Positions 1 to 8,005 of a stretch of DNA of 64,000 nt are shown here, piece by piece. A program made the translations under genes and the position numbers. Numbering within the stretch: position 1 is the first letter of the stretch; each line of letters opens with the position of its first letter. Origin of the DNA: GCA-2687025 sp964473525 (lineage in GTDB: Bacteria > Poribacteria > WGA-4E > GCA-2687025); assembly GCA_964473525.1 (NCBI GenBank), contig CAYYPK010000030.1, positions 10,314-74,313 of the forward strand. The letters run 5' to 3'. The notes below the pieces were generated by a model. The model saw only the letters and a program-made list of their open reading frames with translations, was not told where the DNA came from and did no database searches.

Positions 1-887
1 GCTTCATGTTCTACTTTACGAGCCTGCTGACGTTGACCGCTGGGACGACGTTTGTGATGTGGCTCGGTGAGCAGATCGAAGAGTACGGCATCGGTCAGGG
101 CATATCGCTGATAATCTACGCGGGCATCGTCGCTCGCACGCCGGTCGGCATCGCCGAGGTGATTCGGTTCATGACGTCGTCCGAGTCCGGCGGATTCGGA
201 CTCATCGGGGCGCTGGCGATTGTCGGCGCGACGCTGGCGATCATCATGGGGACGATCTTCGTTACGCTGGCGGAGCGTCGCATCCCGGTGCAGTATTCGA
301 AGCGGCAGGTAGGCAAGCAAGTCCATGGCGGACAGACGCAGTATCTGCCCCTCAAGGTGAATACGTCGGGTGTGATGCCGATCATCTTCGCCATCACGAT
401 CATGCAGTTCCCGACCGCGATCATGGGTCTGCCGTTCCTGCCCACGGGGTTGCAGGCGGCGCTCACGGCGTGGTTCAGCCCAGGCCCGGTGTACTACTCG
501 ATCTACGGCATGCTGATTGTGTTCTTCACCTACTTCTACACGGCGGTTATCATAAACCCGGTAGATATCGCGGATAACCTGAAGCGCTACGGTGGTTTCA
601 TTCCCGGTGTCAGACCTGGGCGGGCGACCGCGCGGTATCTGGACCGCACGCTGAGCCGGGTCACATTGCCGGGCGCGATGTTCCTGGCGGCGATAGCCAT
701 CGTGCCGTTCTGGTTCGTCGACATCATCACGCGGGGTCAGTTGCGGCTGAGTGGCATCGGCGGGACGTCCATACTCATCGTGGTGGGTGTGGCGCTCGAT
801 AGGATGCAGTGGCTCGACGCGCAGTTGAGAACGCGAAACTACGACGGCCTGCTCAAGGGTATGCGGATGCGTAGTCGCCGCGGCTAG
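1..887 (+). CDS. secY: Protein translocase subunit SecY (5'-truncated by window edge)
   Basis: This is the C-terminal ~295 residues of the SecY channel of the Sec translocase in the inner membrane. The reading frame is open to the first base of the window, so the gene starts upstream and the ATG at position 6 is internal. Several hydrophobic helices are visible. Family signatures include GEQIEEYGIGQGISLI near the start, an RRIPVQY loop, the VNTSGVMPIIFA segment, NPVDIADNLKRYGGFIPG, and the Arg/Lys-rich C-terminal tail. It is followed 48 bp later by adk, the usual order in the spc operon. Identity is secure. Confidence 0.97.
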   Translation, partial: FMFYFTSLLTLTAGTTFVMWLGEQIEEYGIGQGISLIIYAGIVARTPVGIAEVIRFMTSSESGGFGLIGALAIVGATLAIIMGTIFVTLAERRIPVQYSKRQVGKQVHGGQTQYLPLKVNTSGVMPIIFAITIMQFPTAIMGLPFLPTGLQAALTAWFSPGPVYYSIYGMLIVFFTYFYTAVIINPVDIADNLKRYGGFIPGVRPGRATARYLDRTLSRVTLPGAMFLAAIAIVPFWFVDIITRGQLRLSGIGGTSILIVVGVALDRMQWLDAQLRTRNYDGLLKGMRMRSRRG

Positions 888-935
888 CGGTGACCGTCCT
901 GGCCCCGCACGGTCGATACAGAGGGCGCGGCTCCT

Positions 936-1589
936 ATGCGCCTCGTAATCTTCGGCCCGCCCGGTGTCGGCAAAGGCACTCAGGCGGTTCGCATCGTTGA
1001 TCGGCTTGGCGTTTGCCATCTCTCGACGGGCGATGCCCTGCGAGATGCCATACGCTCGGGCGGAGCCAACGCGAAGGATCTGAAGGCGTGTCTGGATGCC
1101 GGCCAGTTGGTGCCGGACGAACTCGTCGCCGCGATCATCGTGGATCGGCTGCGCGAGCCGGACTGCCAGCGGGGCTACATACTGGATGGGTTCCCGCGGA
1201 CGATCGGTCAAGCCGAGATGCTCGAGAGCTTGACGAGTCGACTTGGCAACGGGCTGGACGCCGCTGTGTTCATCGGGGCGCCTGACGAGGTCGTTGTGGG
1301 TCGGATCGCTGGGCGTCGGATATGTCCGACCTGCGGGCGAAGCTACCACGTTGACTTCGCGCCGCCGACAACGCAGGGCGAATGCGATGTTGACGGGACC
1401 GCGCTGGAACATCGCGCGGATGACAAGTCTGAAGCGGTAAGGGCGCGGTTGCGGGTCTACGCGGATCGCACCGAGCCACTGTTGGGTTTCTATCGGACCA
1501 GGGGTATCCTGGTTGAGGCGGATGGCTCCTACGAGGCTGATGGAGTCGAGACCCAGATTGAGGTCGGTCTGAGACCGTACGCACGCTAG
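936..1589 (+). CDS. adk: Adenylate kinase with a zinc-type LID
   Basis: Adenylate kinase interconverts ATP + AMP and 2 ADP in the cytoplasm. The 217-residue length is normal for the long-LID bacterial form. The P-loop GPPGVGKGT is at residues 7-15 and DGFPR at 84-88. The LID carries C130, C133, C150 and D153, a Cys3-Asp set that in this family can bind structural zinc. It lies between secY and infA; methionine aminopeptidase (map), often placed here, is absent. Start is the ATG at 936. Confidence 0.97.
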   Translation: MRLVIFGPPGVGKGTQAVRIVDRLGVCHLSTGDALRDAIRSGGANAKDLKACLDAGQLVPDELVAAIIVDRLREPDCQRGYILDGFPRTIGQAEMLESLTSRLGNGLDAAVFIGAPDEVVVGRIAGRRICPTCGRSYHVDFAPPTTQGECDVDGTALEHRADDKSEAVRARLRVYADRTEPLLGFYRTRGILVEADGSYEADGVETQIEVGLRPYAR

Positions 1590-1597
1590 GGAGACTG

Positions 1598-1816
1598 ATG
1601 GCGCAGGACGGCATACAGGTCGAAGGCACCGTCGTCGAGAAGTTCCCGAACGCGAAATTCAGCGTTGAGCTGGAGAACGGGCACAAGATCCTTGCGCACA
1701 TCAGCGGGCGCATGCGGATCAACTACATCAAGATCGTGCCTGGTGATCGCGTGAAGGTGGAACTCTCGCCGTACGACCTTACTCGCGGCCGAATCCTTCA
1801 TCGAGAGAACCGGTAA
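1598..1816 (+). CDS. infA: Translation initiation factor IF-1
   Basis: A 72-residue S1-type OB-fold protein that binds the 30S A site during initiation. Full length matches the family exactly. Hallmark segments are VEGTVVEKFPNAKFSVELENGH, split here by position (residues 8-29), GRMRINYIKI, PGDRVKVELSPYDLT and the RGRI end. It starts 8 bp after adk, so the two are probably cotranscribed, and rpmJ follows 80 bp downstream. Confidence 0.97.
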   Translation: MAQDGIQVEGTVVEKFPNAKFSVELENGHKILAHISGRMRINYIKIVPGDRVKVELSPYDLTRGRILHRENR

Positions 1817-1896
1817 CGCCGGTCTCGGTAGGCAACGGCGCCTCGGCGCGCGATACGTCGCGGCCCCGGCGTAAAGACGATTGGTAGTGGTCGACA

Positions 1897-2037
1897 ATGA
1901 AAGTCCGCGCGTCCGTAAAGCCGATCTGTGACAAGTGCCGCGTGGTCCGGCGCACCGGTGTCGTGCGCGTACTGTGCGATAACCCCAGACACAAGCAGCG
2001 TCAGGGAGCGCGCAAGGGCACGCCCAAGAAGCACTAG
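1897..2037 (+). CDS. rpmJ: 50S ribosomal protein L36
   Basis: A 46-residue zinc-ribbon ribosomal protein. It reads MKVRASVKPICDKCRVVRR at the start, with putative zinc ligands C11, C14, C27 and H32. Standard L36 is 37-38 residues; this one has a basic C-terminal extension of about eight residues ending GTPKKH. The position between infA and rpsM is canonical. It retains all cysteine ligands, so it is the zinc-binding (C+) form. Confidence 0.95.
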   Translation: MKVRASVKPICDKCRVVRRTGVVRVLCDNPRHKQRQGARKGTPKKH

Positions 2038-2068
2038 GGCCGCTGCCGTAGCCAAGTGGGAGTGAGGA

Positions 2069-2491
2069 ATGGCACGTATTGCCGGAGTGGAATTGCCCCG
2101 CGCCAAGCGCGTAGATGTAGCGCTCACGTACATCTTTGGCATCGGGAAGTTCACCGCTGATCGCATCATCGAATTCACGGGGATCGACGCCACTACGAAG
2201 GCAGAGGATCTCACCGAGGACGACATCAACCGGCTGCGTGACGCTCTCGACAGGCTCGAGGAAGTCCTGCCGCAGCAGGACCACTCGTATTACAACACGA
2301 ACATCGAAGGTGACCTGCGGCGCGAGACGGATATGAACATCCGCAGGCTCATCGACATCAACAGCTACCGGGGCGTCCGCCACCGCCGTGGCCTCCCCGT
2401 TCGTGGACAGCGCACGAGCACGAACGCGAGGACCCGCAAGGGGCGCGCGAAGACCGTCGGCGTTGGACGTAAGGCCAAGGTGAAGCACTAG
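2069..2491 (+). CDS. rpsM: 30S ribosomal protein S13 with a ~14-residue internal insertion
   Basis: S13 sits in the head of the 30S subunit and contacts the 50S subunit and P-site tRNA. Ends are canonical: MARIAGVELPRAKRV at the start, then GDLRRE, YRGVRHRRGLPVRGQRT and NARTRKGR. At 140 residues it is longer than the usual 115-125. Compared with the remembered E. coli protein there are about 14 extra residues around positions 64-78, just before the conserved EGDLRRE. A GGGAGTGAGG ribosome binding site precedes the ATG. The stop codon lies in an 18-bp tandem duplication. Confidence 0.96.
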   Translation: MARIAGVELPRAKRVDVALTYIFGIGKFTADRIIEFTGIDATTKAEDLTEDDINRLRDALDRLEEVLPQQDHSYYNTNIEGDLRRETDMNIRRLIDINSYRGVRHRRGLPVRGQRTSTNARTRKGRAKTVGVGRKAKVKH

Positions 2492-2508
2492 GCCGAGGTG
2501 AAGCACTA
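2473..2508 (+). repeat. 18-bp tandem duplication across the rpsM stop codon
   Basis: Two adjacent 18-bp copies (2473-2490 and 2491-2508) differ by one base. The first encodes the last residues of S13 (KAKVKH) and the start of its stop codon. The second would encode the same sequence with one substitution, but lies after the TAG. It looks like a recent slippage duplication and has no evident function. Confidence 0.8.
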
Positions 2509-2521
2509 GTAGGGGCACGTA

Positions 2522-2914
2522 GTGAGAAGACGGGCAACGCGGACACGGCGGCGCGAGCGGAAGAACGTCCTAAACGGCGTGGCGCACATTCAGACCACCT
2601 TCAACAACACCATCATCACGATCACGGACGACCGTGGCGACACGCTCGCCTGGGCGTCGGGTGGCACGGTGGGTGGCGTGACAGGCTCCCGCAAGAGCAC
2701 GCCGTTCGCCGCGCAGCAGGCGGCCGAAGTGGTGGCGCGCAACGCCATGGAGCATGGTCTGCGACGCGTAGAGGTCTGGGTCAAGGGGCCGGGGTCTGGG
2801 CGTGAGTCCGCGATCCGCACCCTACAGGCGTCAGGGCTTGAGATCACGCTTATCAAGGACGTTACCCCCATACCACACAACGGTTGCCGTCCTCCGAAGC
2901 GACGGCGCATCTAG
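2522..2914 (+). CDS. rpsK: 30S ribosomal protein S11
   Basis: S11 (130 residues) lies in the 30S platform. Family motifs are clear: GVAHIQTTFNNTI, GSRKSTPFAAQ, VKGPGSGRESAIR, and the C-terminal IPHNGCRPPKRRRI. The start is a GTG at 2522 with a purine-rich upstream stretch, giving an Arg-rich N-terminus. The next gene is rpoA, 51 bp downstream. rpsD (S4), which normally sits between rpsK and rpoA, is missing. Confidence 0.97.
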   Translation: MRRRATRTRRRERKNVLNGVAHIQTTFNNTIITITDDRGDTLAWASGGTVGGVTGSRKSTPFAAQQAAEVVARNAMEHGLRRVEVWVKGPGSGRESAIRTLQASGLEITLIKDVTPIPHNGCRPPKRRRI

Positions 2915-2965
2915 CGCCTGGCAAGTCGCAGACGGACTATCTTTGGAGAGAGGGGATTCCCTGCC

Positions 2966-3925
2966 ATGAAGCCGATCCAGATGGAAATGCCCGACCGCCT
3001 CGTAGCGGATGTGGACACGCTACGCCACGACTACGGGCGCTTTTTCGCCGAGCCGCTCGAACGTGGCTACGGCACGACCCTCGGCAACGCGCTTAGGCGC
3101 GTCTTGCTGGCGTCGCTTTCCGGCACGGCGGTCACGGCCGTCGAGATTGAGGGCGTTCCACACGAATACTCCACCGTAGACGGCGTCGTTGAGGATGTCG
3201 TGCAGTTGGTTCTGAATCTGAAGGAAATCAGGTTCAAGAGCACGGCTGAACGCTCTCACGTCTGCCGCATCGAACGTTCTGGCGTTGGCGAGGTAACCGC
3301 AGCGGACATCCAGTGTCCCGCCGACATTGAGGTGATCAACCCCGACCAGCACATCGCCAGCATTGACGAAGGCGGTTCGCTGGCGATGAACCTGACGGTC
3401 GAGTCCGACCACGGGTTCCGCGTCGCGTCCTACGACAAGGAGGAGCATCGCGTCATCGGGGCCATCCCCGTGGACGCCATCTTCTCCCCTGTCCGTCGCG
3501 CCAACTTCAGCGTCGAACAGACGCGTGTTGGGCAGCAGACGGACTTCGACCGTCTCGTACTCGACGTGTGGACCGACAGCACGATCACGCCCAAGGAGGC
3601 GCTGACCGAGGCTGCTCGGATCCTCATGAAGCACCTGGACCTCTTCTGCGACTTCGACGAGACGTACGTCGAGGAGATCGAAGAGGAGAGCCCAGAGGAG
3701 CGTCAGTTGCGCGCCCTGCTCGACAAGCCGGTCGCGGAACTCGAACTGCCGGTTCGCGCGGCCAATTGCATGGAGACCGCAGGTATTCGCACCGTGCGCG
3801 ACCTGGTCGGCATGGGCGAGCGCGAGATGCTGGCTCTGAAGAACTTCGGCCGAAAGTCTCTGAACGAGGTGAAGGAAATCCTCAAGGGACTCGACCTCGA
3901 CTTCGGCACCACCTTCGACAACTGA
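2966..3925 (+). CDS. rpoA: DNA-directed RNA polymerase alpha subunit
   Basis: RpoA (319 residues) dimerises to nucleate the RNA polymerase core and contacts UP elements and activators through its C-terminal domain. The N-terminal domain carries the conserved RGYGTTLGNALRRVLL segment near residues 35-50. After an acidic linker (EEIEEESPEERQ) comes the alpha-CTD, with ELPVRAANCMETAGIRTVRDL and LKNFGRKSLNEVKE. A GGAGAGAGGGG ribosome binding site precedes the ATG. Typical length and location. Confidence 0.97.
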   Translation: MKPIQMEMPDRLVADVDTLRHDYGRFFAEPLERGYGTTLGNALRRVLLASLSGTAVTAVEIEGVPHEYSTVDGVVEDVVQLVLNLKEIRFKSTAERSHVCRIERSGVGEVTAADIQCPADIEVINPDQHIASIDEGGSLAMNLTVESDHGFRVASYDKEEHRVIGAIPVDAIFSPVRRANFSVEQTRVGQQTDFDRLVLDVWTDSTITPKEALTEAARILMKHLDLFCDFDETYVEEIEEESPEERQLRALLDKPVAELELPVRAANCMETAGIRTVRDLVGMGEREMLALKNFGRKSLNEVKEILKGLDLDFGTTFDN

Positions 3926-3962
3926 TGCGCGCGCGGAACGGCGCCCGAACGGAACCGTAGGT

Positions 3963-4358
3963 ATGAGACACAGAAAAAGCCACCGCAAGCTCAACCGCAC
4001 GCCGTCGCATCGCATGGCGATGCTGGCGAACATGGCCGCCGCCCTTATCGAGCACGAGCGCATCCGCACGACCGAGGCGAAGGCCAAGGAACTGCGACCG
4101 TTCGTCGAGAAGCTCATTACCAAGGCGAAGAGGACACACGCAAGCTCCTCATCGGACGCCGACGGCATCGCCGCGGGTGTGCATCAGCGCCGCCTCGTGG
4201 CCCGCACCATCCCCAACCGCGCCCTGATTCGCAAGCTCTTCGACGATATTGGCCCACGGTACGCAGAGCGTCCGGGCGGCTACACCCGGGTCATCAAGCT
4301 CGGTAGGCGTCTCGGCGACAACGCGCCGCAGGCATTCATCGAGCTGGTGCGCGACTAG
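3963..4358 (+). CDS. rplQ: 50S ribosomal protein L17
   Basis: L17 (131 residues) binds near the peptide exit tunnel of the 50S subunit. It begins MRHRKSHRKLNRTPSHR and contains the signature HERIRTTEAKAKELR and the C-terminal GGYTRVIKLGRRLGDNAP. It is the last gene of the alpha operon, 37 bp after rpoA, and is followed by a strong hairpin. Confidence 0.97.
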   Translation: MRHRKSHRKLNRTPSHRMAMLANMAAALIEHERIRTTEAKAKELRPFVEKLITKAKRTHASSSSDADGIAAGVHQRRLVARTIPNRALIRKLFDDIGPRYAERPGGYTRVIKLGRRLGDNAPQAFIELVRD

Positions 4359-4383
4359 CCTCGACGACACGGGACTTCAGACT

Positions 4384-4413
4384 ACCGGCGCCTTGTGGAA
4401 ACTGGGCGCCGGT
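4384..4413 (+). terminator. Hairpin terminator after the ribosomal operon
   Basis: A perfect 9-bp inverted repeat (ACCGGCGCC / GGCGCCGGT) with a 12-nt loop lies 26 bp after the rplQ stop. A short TTGTCGT stretch follows rather than a true U-run. It marks the probable end of the secY-rplQ transcript. Confidence 0.6.
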
Positions 4414-4478
4414 TGTCGTGCCCGGCGCCGACCCGTCGCCCTCCGGCGCGGCCGTAGTGAGATAGATAGGGAATCGCC

Positions 4479-5786
4479 ATGCCGCTGACGATCACCGCGC
4501 TCGATACAGAGGACATCCGCTTCCCAACGTCCCGTACGTTGGACGGCTCGGACGCGATGAACCCCGACCCGGACTACTCCGCCGCGTACGTCATCCTCAA
4601 GACCGATTCCCCCGACGGACTCGAAGGGCACGGCCTCACGTTCACCATCGGCCGTGGCAACGACCTGTGCGTCGCTGGCATCCGCGCGCTCGAGCCCCTG
4701 GTCGTTGGTCTGACACTGGAGGAGATCGCGGCGGACATGGGCAAGTTCTGGCGCCGCGTTACGGGCGACAGCCAGCTCCGTTGGGTGGGGCCCGACAAGG
4801 GAGTCATCCACCTCGCGACGGGCGCCGTGGTGAACGCCGTGTGGGATCTGTGGGCGAAGGAGGAACGCAAGCCGCTGTGGAAGCTCCTGGTAGACATGAC
4901 GCCCGAAGAGGTCGTCCGCTGCATCGACTTCCGCTACATCACGGACGCGCTTACCCCCGACGAGGCGCTCGCGATTCTCCAGCAGGCAGAGCCGTCCAAG
5001 GCGGATCGTGAAGCGGAGATGCGCGCCCACGGATTCCCCGCCTACAACACGTCCGTCGGTTGGCTTGGGTACGAGGACGACAAGCTGCGCGCCCTGTGCC
5101 AGGAAGCGATGGCGGACGGGTGGAATCACGTCAAGATGAAGGTCGGGCGCGACCTGGACGACGACATCCGTCGCGCGACCATCATCCGGGAGGAGATCGG
5201 CTGGCGACGCACGCTCATGATGGACGCCAACCAGTTCTGGGATGTCGGCGAAGCGATCGAGAACATGCGGGCGTTGGCGCGCTTCCGTCCCTTGTGGATC
5301 GAGGAACCGACCAGCCCAGACGACGTGCTGGGCCACGCGGTCATACGCGAAGCGATCCATCCCATCGGCATCGCAACAGGCGAGATGTGCCAGAACCGCA
5401 TCATGTTCAAGCAGTTCATGCAGGCCGGCGCCATCGACTTCTGTCAGATCGACTCGGCGCGCATGGGCGGCGTCAACGAGATCCTGGCGGTGCTGCTGAT
5501 GGCGGCGAAGTACGGCGTCGCGGTATGTCCCCATGCCGGTGGCGTTGGGCTGTGCGAGTACGTGCAGCATCTGGCGATGTTCGACTTCATCCGCGTGTCG
5601 GCGTCGCTGCACAATCGCGTGTTGGAGTACGTCGATCACCTGCACGAGCACTTCTTCGACCCGGTCGTCGTCCGCGAGGGCGCGTACATGCCGCCAGAGG
5701 CTCCTGGATACAGCATCACAATGCGGCCGGAGTCGCGGGAGCGGTTCGGCTACCCGGACGGCGCGGAGTGGCGGGACGAGGCGTAG
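4479..5786 (+). CDS. fucD: L-fuconate dehydratase (enolase superfamily)
   Basis: A 435-residue mandelate-racemase-type enolase superfamily enzyme. It matches the remembered L-fuconate dehydratase pattern closely from the N-terminus (RFPTSRTLDGSDAMNPDPD) through SPDDVLGHAVIR to HAGGVGLCEYVQHLAM. FucD dehydrates L-fuconate to 2-keto-3-deoxy-L-fuconate in non-phosphorylated fucose catabolism. Visible catalytic set: K219 and K221 (KMK base), metal ligands D249, E275 and E302, and H352. No other fucose gene is adjacent. It ends at a hairpin shared with the convergent ThuA gene. Confidence 0.9.
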   Translation: MPLTITALDTEDIRFPTSRTLDGSDAMNPDPDYSAAYVILKTDSPDGLEGHGLTFTIGRGNDLCVAGIRALEPLVVGLTLEEIAADMGKFWRRVTGDSQLRWVGPDKGVIHLATGAVVNAVWDLWAKEERKPLWKLLVDMTPEEVVRCIDFRYITDALTPDEALAILQQAEPSKADREAEMRAHGFPAYNTSVGWLGYEDDKLRALCQEAMADGWNHVKMKVGRDLDDDIRRATIIREEIGWRRTLMMDANQFWDVGEAIENMRALARFRPLWIEEPTSPDDVLGHAVIREAIHPIGIATGEMCQNRIMFKQFMQAGAIDFCQIDSARMGGVNEILAVLLMAAKYGVAVCPHAGGVGLCEYVQHLAMFDFIRVSASLHNRVLEYVDHLHEHFFDPVVVREGAYMPPEAPGYSITMRPESRERFGYPDGAEWRDEA

Positions 5787-5812
5787 GCCGCGGACGGGGT
5801 CGTCCGCGGCCT
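5785..5812. terminator. Bidirectional hairpin between fucD and the ThuA gene
   Basis: A perfect 12-bp stem with a 4-nt loop begins at the fucD stop codon (AGGCCGCGGACG / CGTCCGCGGCCT). It sits between two convergent genes whose stops are 46 bp apart, so it probably terminates both. No long T-run flanks it on either side. Confidence 0.7.
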
Positions 5813-5831
5813 CTTCGTAGGCGCGCGGCAG

Positions 5832-6506
5832 CTACGCCCAGTGAGCGCACCAGTGCGCCGCGTTCTCCATGATCTGAAGCACCTGCGGCATGTGGTAGAT
5901 CGGGTACGTCTCGTGGCCCGCGCGCCAGTAGAAGACGCGGCCGTTCCCACACGTCCAGGTGATGCCGTCGCGGGCGATCTCATCGTTGTCGGCGTAGACC
6001 CCGATGAACACGATGTCGTCCGGGGTCGGCACGGCATACGGCTCGCCGTACCACTCCTCGCGGGCGATGTTGAACGGCTCGACGTTCCGTGCGATCGGAT
6101 GCGTCGGGTCGGCGACGAGCACCCGCGCCGGCTTGCCGTCCGCGACGTAGGCCCGCCACGAGCACTCGGTGCCCATGAGCGCCTTGTACGGCTTCGCGAA
6201 GTGCGACGAGTGCAAGGACACGAAGCCCATGCCGCGCTCCTCAACGTGCCGCTTGATGCGCGCCACGGATTCGTCCGTCACCTCGCCGTGCTTCACGTGA
6301 CCGAACCAGAAGAGCACGTCCGCTTGTTCCAGAGCTTCCTCGCTGACCCCCTGCTCGGGGTCGGTGAGGCAGGCGTTGGTTGCCTCAACGTGGCTGCATT
6401 GGTTCAGGTGGTCGGCGATGACGCCGGTGATGCCGTTCGGGTAGATATCCTTCGGCTCTGTCAGTTCGGACCAGAGCAGAACCTGCAGTTTGCCGTCCTT
6501 GGCCAT
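5832..6506 (-). CDS. ThuA-like trehalose-utilization domain protein
   Basis: A 224-residue single-domain protein of the ThuA family (class I glutamine-amidotransferase-like fold). Family features are YPNGITGVIADHL near the start, the FWFGHVKHGEV segment, the FVSLHSSHFAKPYKALMG turn, and the ending GRVFYWRAGHETYPIYH. ThuA proteins are linked to sugar utilisation (trehalose in rhizobia), but the chemistry is poorly defined. No signal peptide is visible, so it is probably cytoplasmic. A GGAA-type ribosome binding site precedes the ATG. Confidence 0.85.
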   Translation of the reverse strand: MAKDGKLQVLLWSELTEPKDIYPNGITGVIADHLNQCSHVEATNACLTDPEQGVSEEALEQADVLFWFGHVKHGEVTDESVARIKRHVEERGMGFVSLHSSHFAKPYKALMGTECSWRAYVADGKPARVLVADPTHPIARNVEPFNIAREEWYGEPYAVPTPDDIVFIGVYADNDEIARDGITWTCGNGRVFYWRAGHETYPIYHMPQVLQIMENAAHWCAHWA

Positions 6507-6639
6507 TTCCGTTCCCTTCTTCGCCCGTGTCTGTTTGCTGGGGTAAGAACCCGTCTGCTACGATACCAAGCGTCGATCGTGTCCACAAACAGGCAGGGCC
6601 CGTCGTGTACATCAGGGACGTCCTAGTCACCGCAGCCAC

Positions 6640-7974
6640 ATGAGCCGGCAAATCAGCGCCCTCCTCGCGTTGGCTTTCCTCGCCACTGGCGCGCGCGCCG
6701 CGACGTGGCTCTTCCTCAGCGAACCACCAACGGAACAGCGTGTCCTCGACATCAGGCGGGCAGGCGCCCGGGTCAGGACGACCAGCCGGTGGTTTCGCGC
6801 CGTGAGCGTCGACGTTCCGCCGTCGCGCGAGGCGACACTTGGCGCGCTCCCGTTCGTCGTTGGGACACGTCCCGTCGGACGGATCACACGACGGTGGCCG
6901 GTCGATCCGCCGCGCGCCGCTCCTATCTTGAACGCCGGTCAGGGCGACGACCAGCGTGCGCAAATCCGCGTCGACAGGCTTCACGACCTGGGCTACACGG
7001 GACGCGGCGTGCGGGTTGGCATGCTGGACACCGGCTTCGTTCTCACCCACGACGCCTTCGCGGCCGTCGACATCGCCGACCAATGGGACTTTGTCCATGG
7101 CGACCCCGACGTGGACGACGACCCCGCGCAGGACGACCCTGGCGAGGCGTGGCACGGTACACAGACGTTCTCAGCCCTCGCGGCGCGTCAGCCAGGCGAG
7201 TTCGTCGGCGTCGCCCCGGAGGCGACCTTCTATCTCGCGAAGACGGAGGATGTCACCCGGGACGGCGCGGTGTTCGAGTCGCACGTCGAGGAGGATTATT
7301 GGGTCGCGGGTTTGGAGTGGTGCGTCGAGCGCGGTTGCCGCATCGTCAACTCGTCCCTGGGGTACGTCCTCAACTACCGGTTCCCCGACATCGACGGGGC
7401 GACGTCGATCATCTCCGCAGCTGCCGACGAGGCGGCCGCGCGCGGCACGCTCGTTGTCACGGCGGCGGGCAACACGGACGGGGCGCGGCCGCTGGGGAAC
7501 AGTCTACGAGGGCGCATTAGCCCTCCCGCCGACGCGGCTCGTGCGCTCAGTGTCGGCGGCGCGAACGCGGACGGCTCCCCGTGGCTCTTCAGCGGCCGCG
7601 GGCCGACGTTCGACGGGCGGGTGAAACCAGACGTGCTGGCCCTGGCCCTCGGCGTCTCCGTCGTGTCGCCCCTGGACACGACGTCCATCACGCGGAACCG
7701 CGGCACGTCGTTCGCGTCGCCGCTGGTCGCGGGCGCCGCAGCGCTGCTACTCGAGGCGTTCCCGGACGCCACGCCCGACGACCTGCTGACGGCGTTCCGA
7801 GGCACCGCGAGCAAGGCCGACGACCCAGATGCGCACAACGGCTACGGCGTCGCCAACGCGGCCGCGGCATATGCGCTGCTGGCGGAACGGTACACGCCGG
7901 CACTCGTCGCCGACGCGGCGAATGTCCTGCACATGACCTGGGCAGCCCTCAAGACGCCGCCGGCTGGCGAGTAG
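6640..7974 (+). CDS. Secreted subtilisin-like serine protease (S8)
   Basis: A 444-residue S8 peptidase with an N-terminal signal sequence (hydrophobic residues 6-20, cleavage probably after ARA). A propeptide-like stretch of about 90 residues precedes the catalytic domain. The triad is visible: D130 in GMLDTGF, H172 in WHGTQT and S357 in GTSFASPLVAG, with oxyanion N278 in AAGN. An acidic insert rich in Asp (about 154-167) lies between D130 and H172. It probably acts outside the inner membrane. The target is unknown. It converges on the DNA glycosylase gene, with stops 31 bp apart. Confidence 0.93.
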   Translation: MSRQISALLALAFLATGARAATWLFLSEPPTEQRVLDIRRAGARVRTTSRWFRAVSVDVPPSREATLGALPFVVGTRPVGRITRRWPVDPPRAAPILNAGQGDDQRAQIRVDRLHDLGYTGRGVRVGMLDTGFVLTHDAFAAVDIADQWDFVHGDPDVDDDPAQDDPGEAWHGTQTFSALAARQPGEFVGVAPEATFYLAKTEDVTRDGAVFESHVEEDYWVAGLEWCVERGCRIVNSSLGYVLNYRFPDIDGATSIISAAADEAAARGTLVVTAAGNTDGARPLGNSLRGRISPPADAARALSVGGANADGSPWLFSGRGPTFDGRVKPDVLALALGVSVVSPLDTTSITRNRGTSFASPLVAGAAALLLEAFPDATPDDLLTAFRGTASKADDPDAHNGYGVANAAAAYALLAERYTPALVADAANVLHMTWAALKTPPAGE

Positions 7975-8005
7975 GGCGACGCACAGAGCAGTGGACGCGC
8001 GAAGC

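Noticed and set aside
3020..4168. 382-residue minus-strand frame opposite rpoA and rplQ
   Set aside because: It is an antisense shadow; both plus-strand genes are fully conserved and the minus frame has no family pattern or ribosome binding site.
4377..5651. 424-residue minus-strand frame opposite fucD
   Set aside because: The plus frame has the enolase active-site residues in order. The minus frame is a GC-rich shadow.
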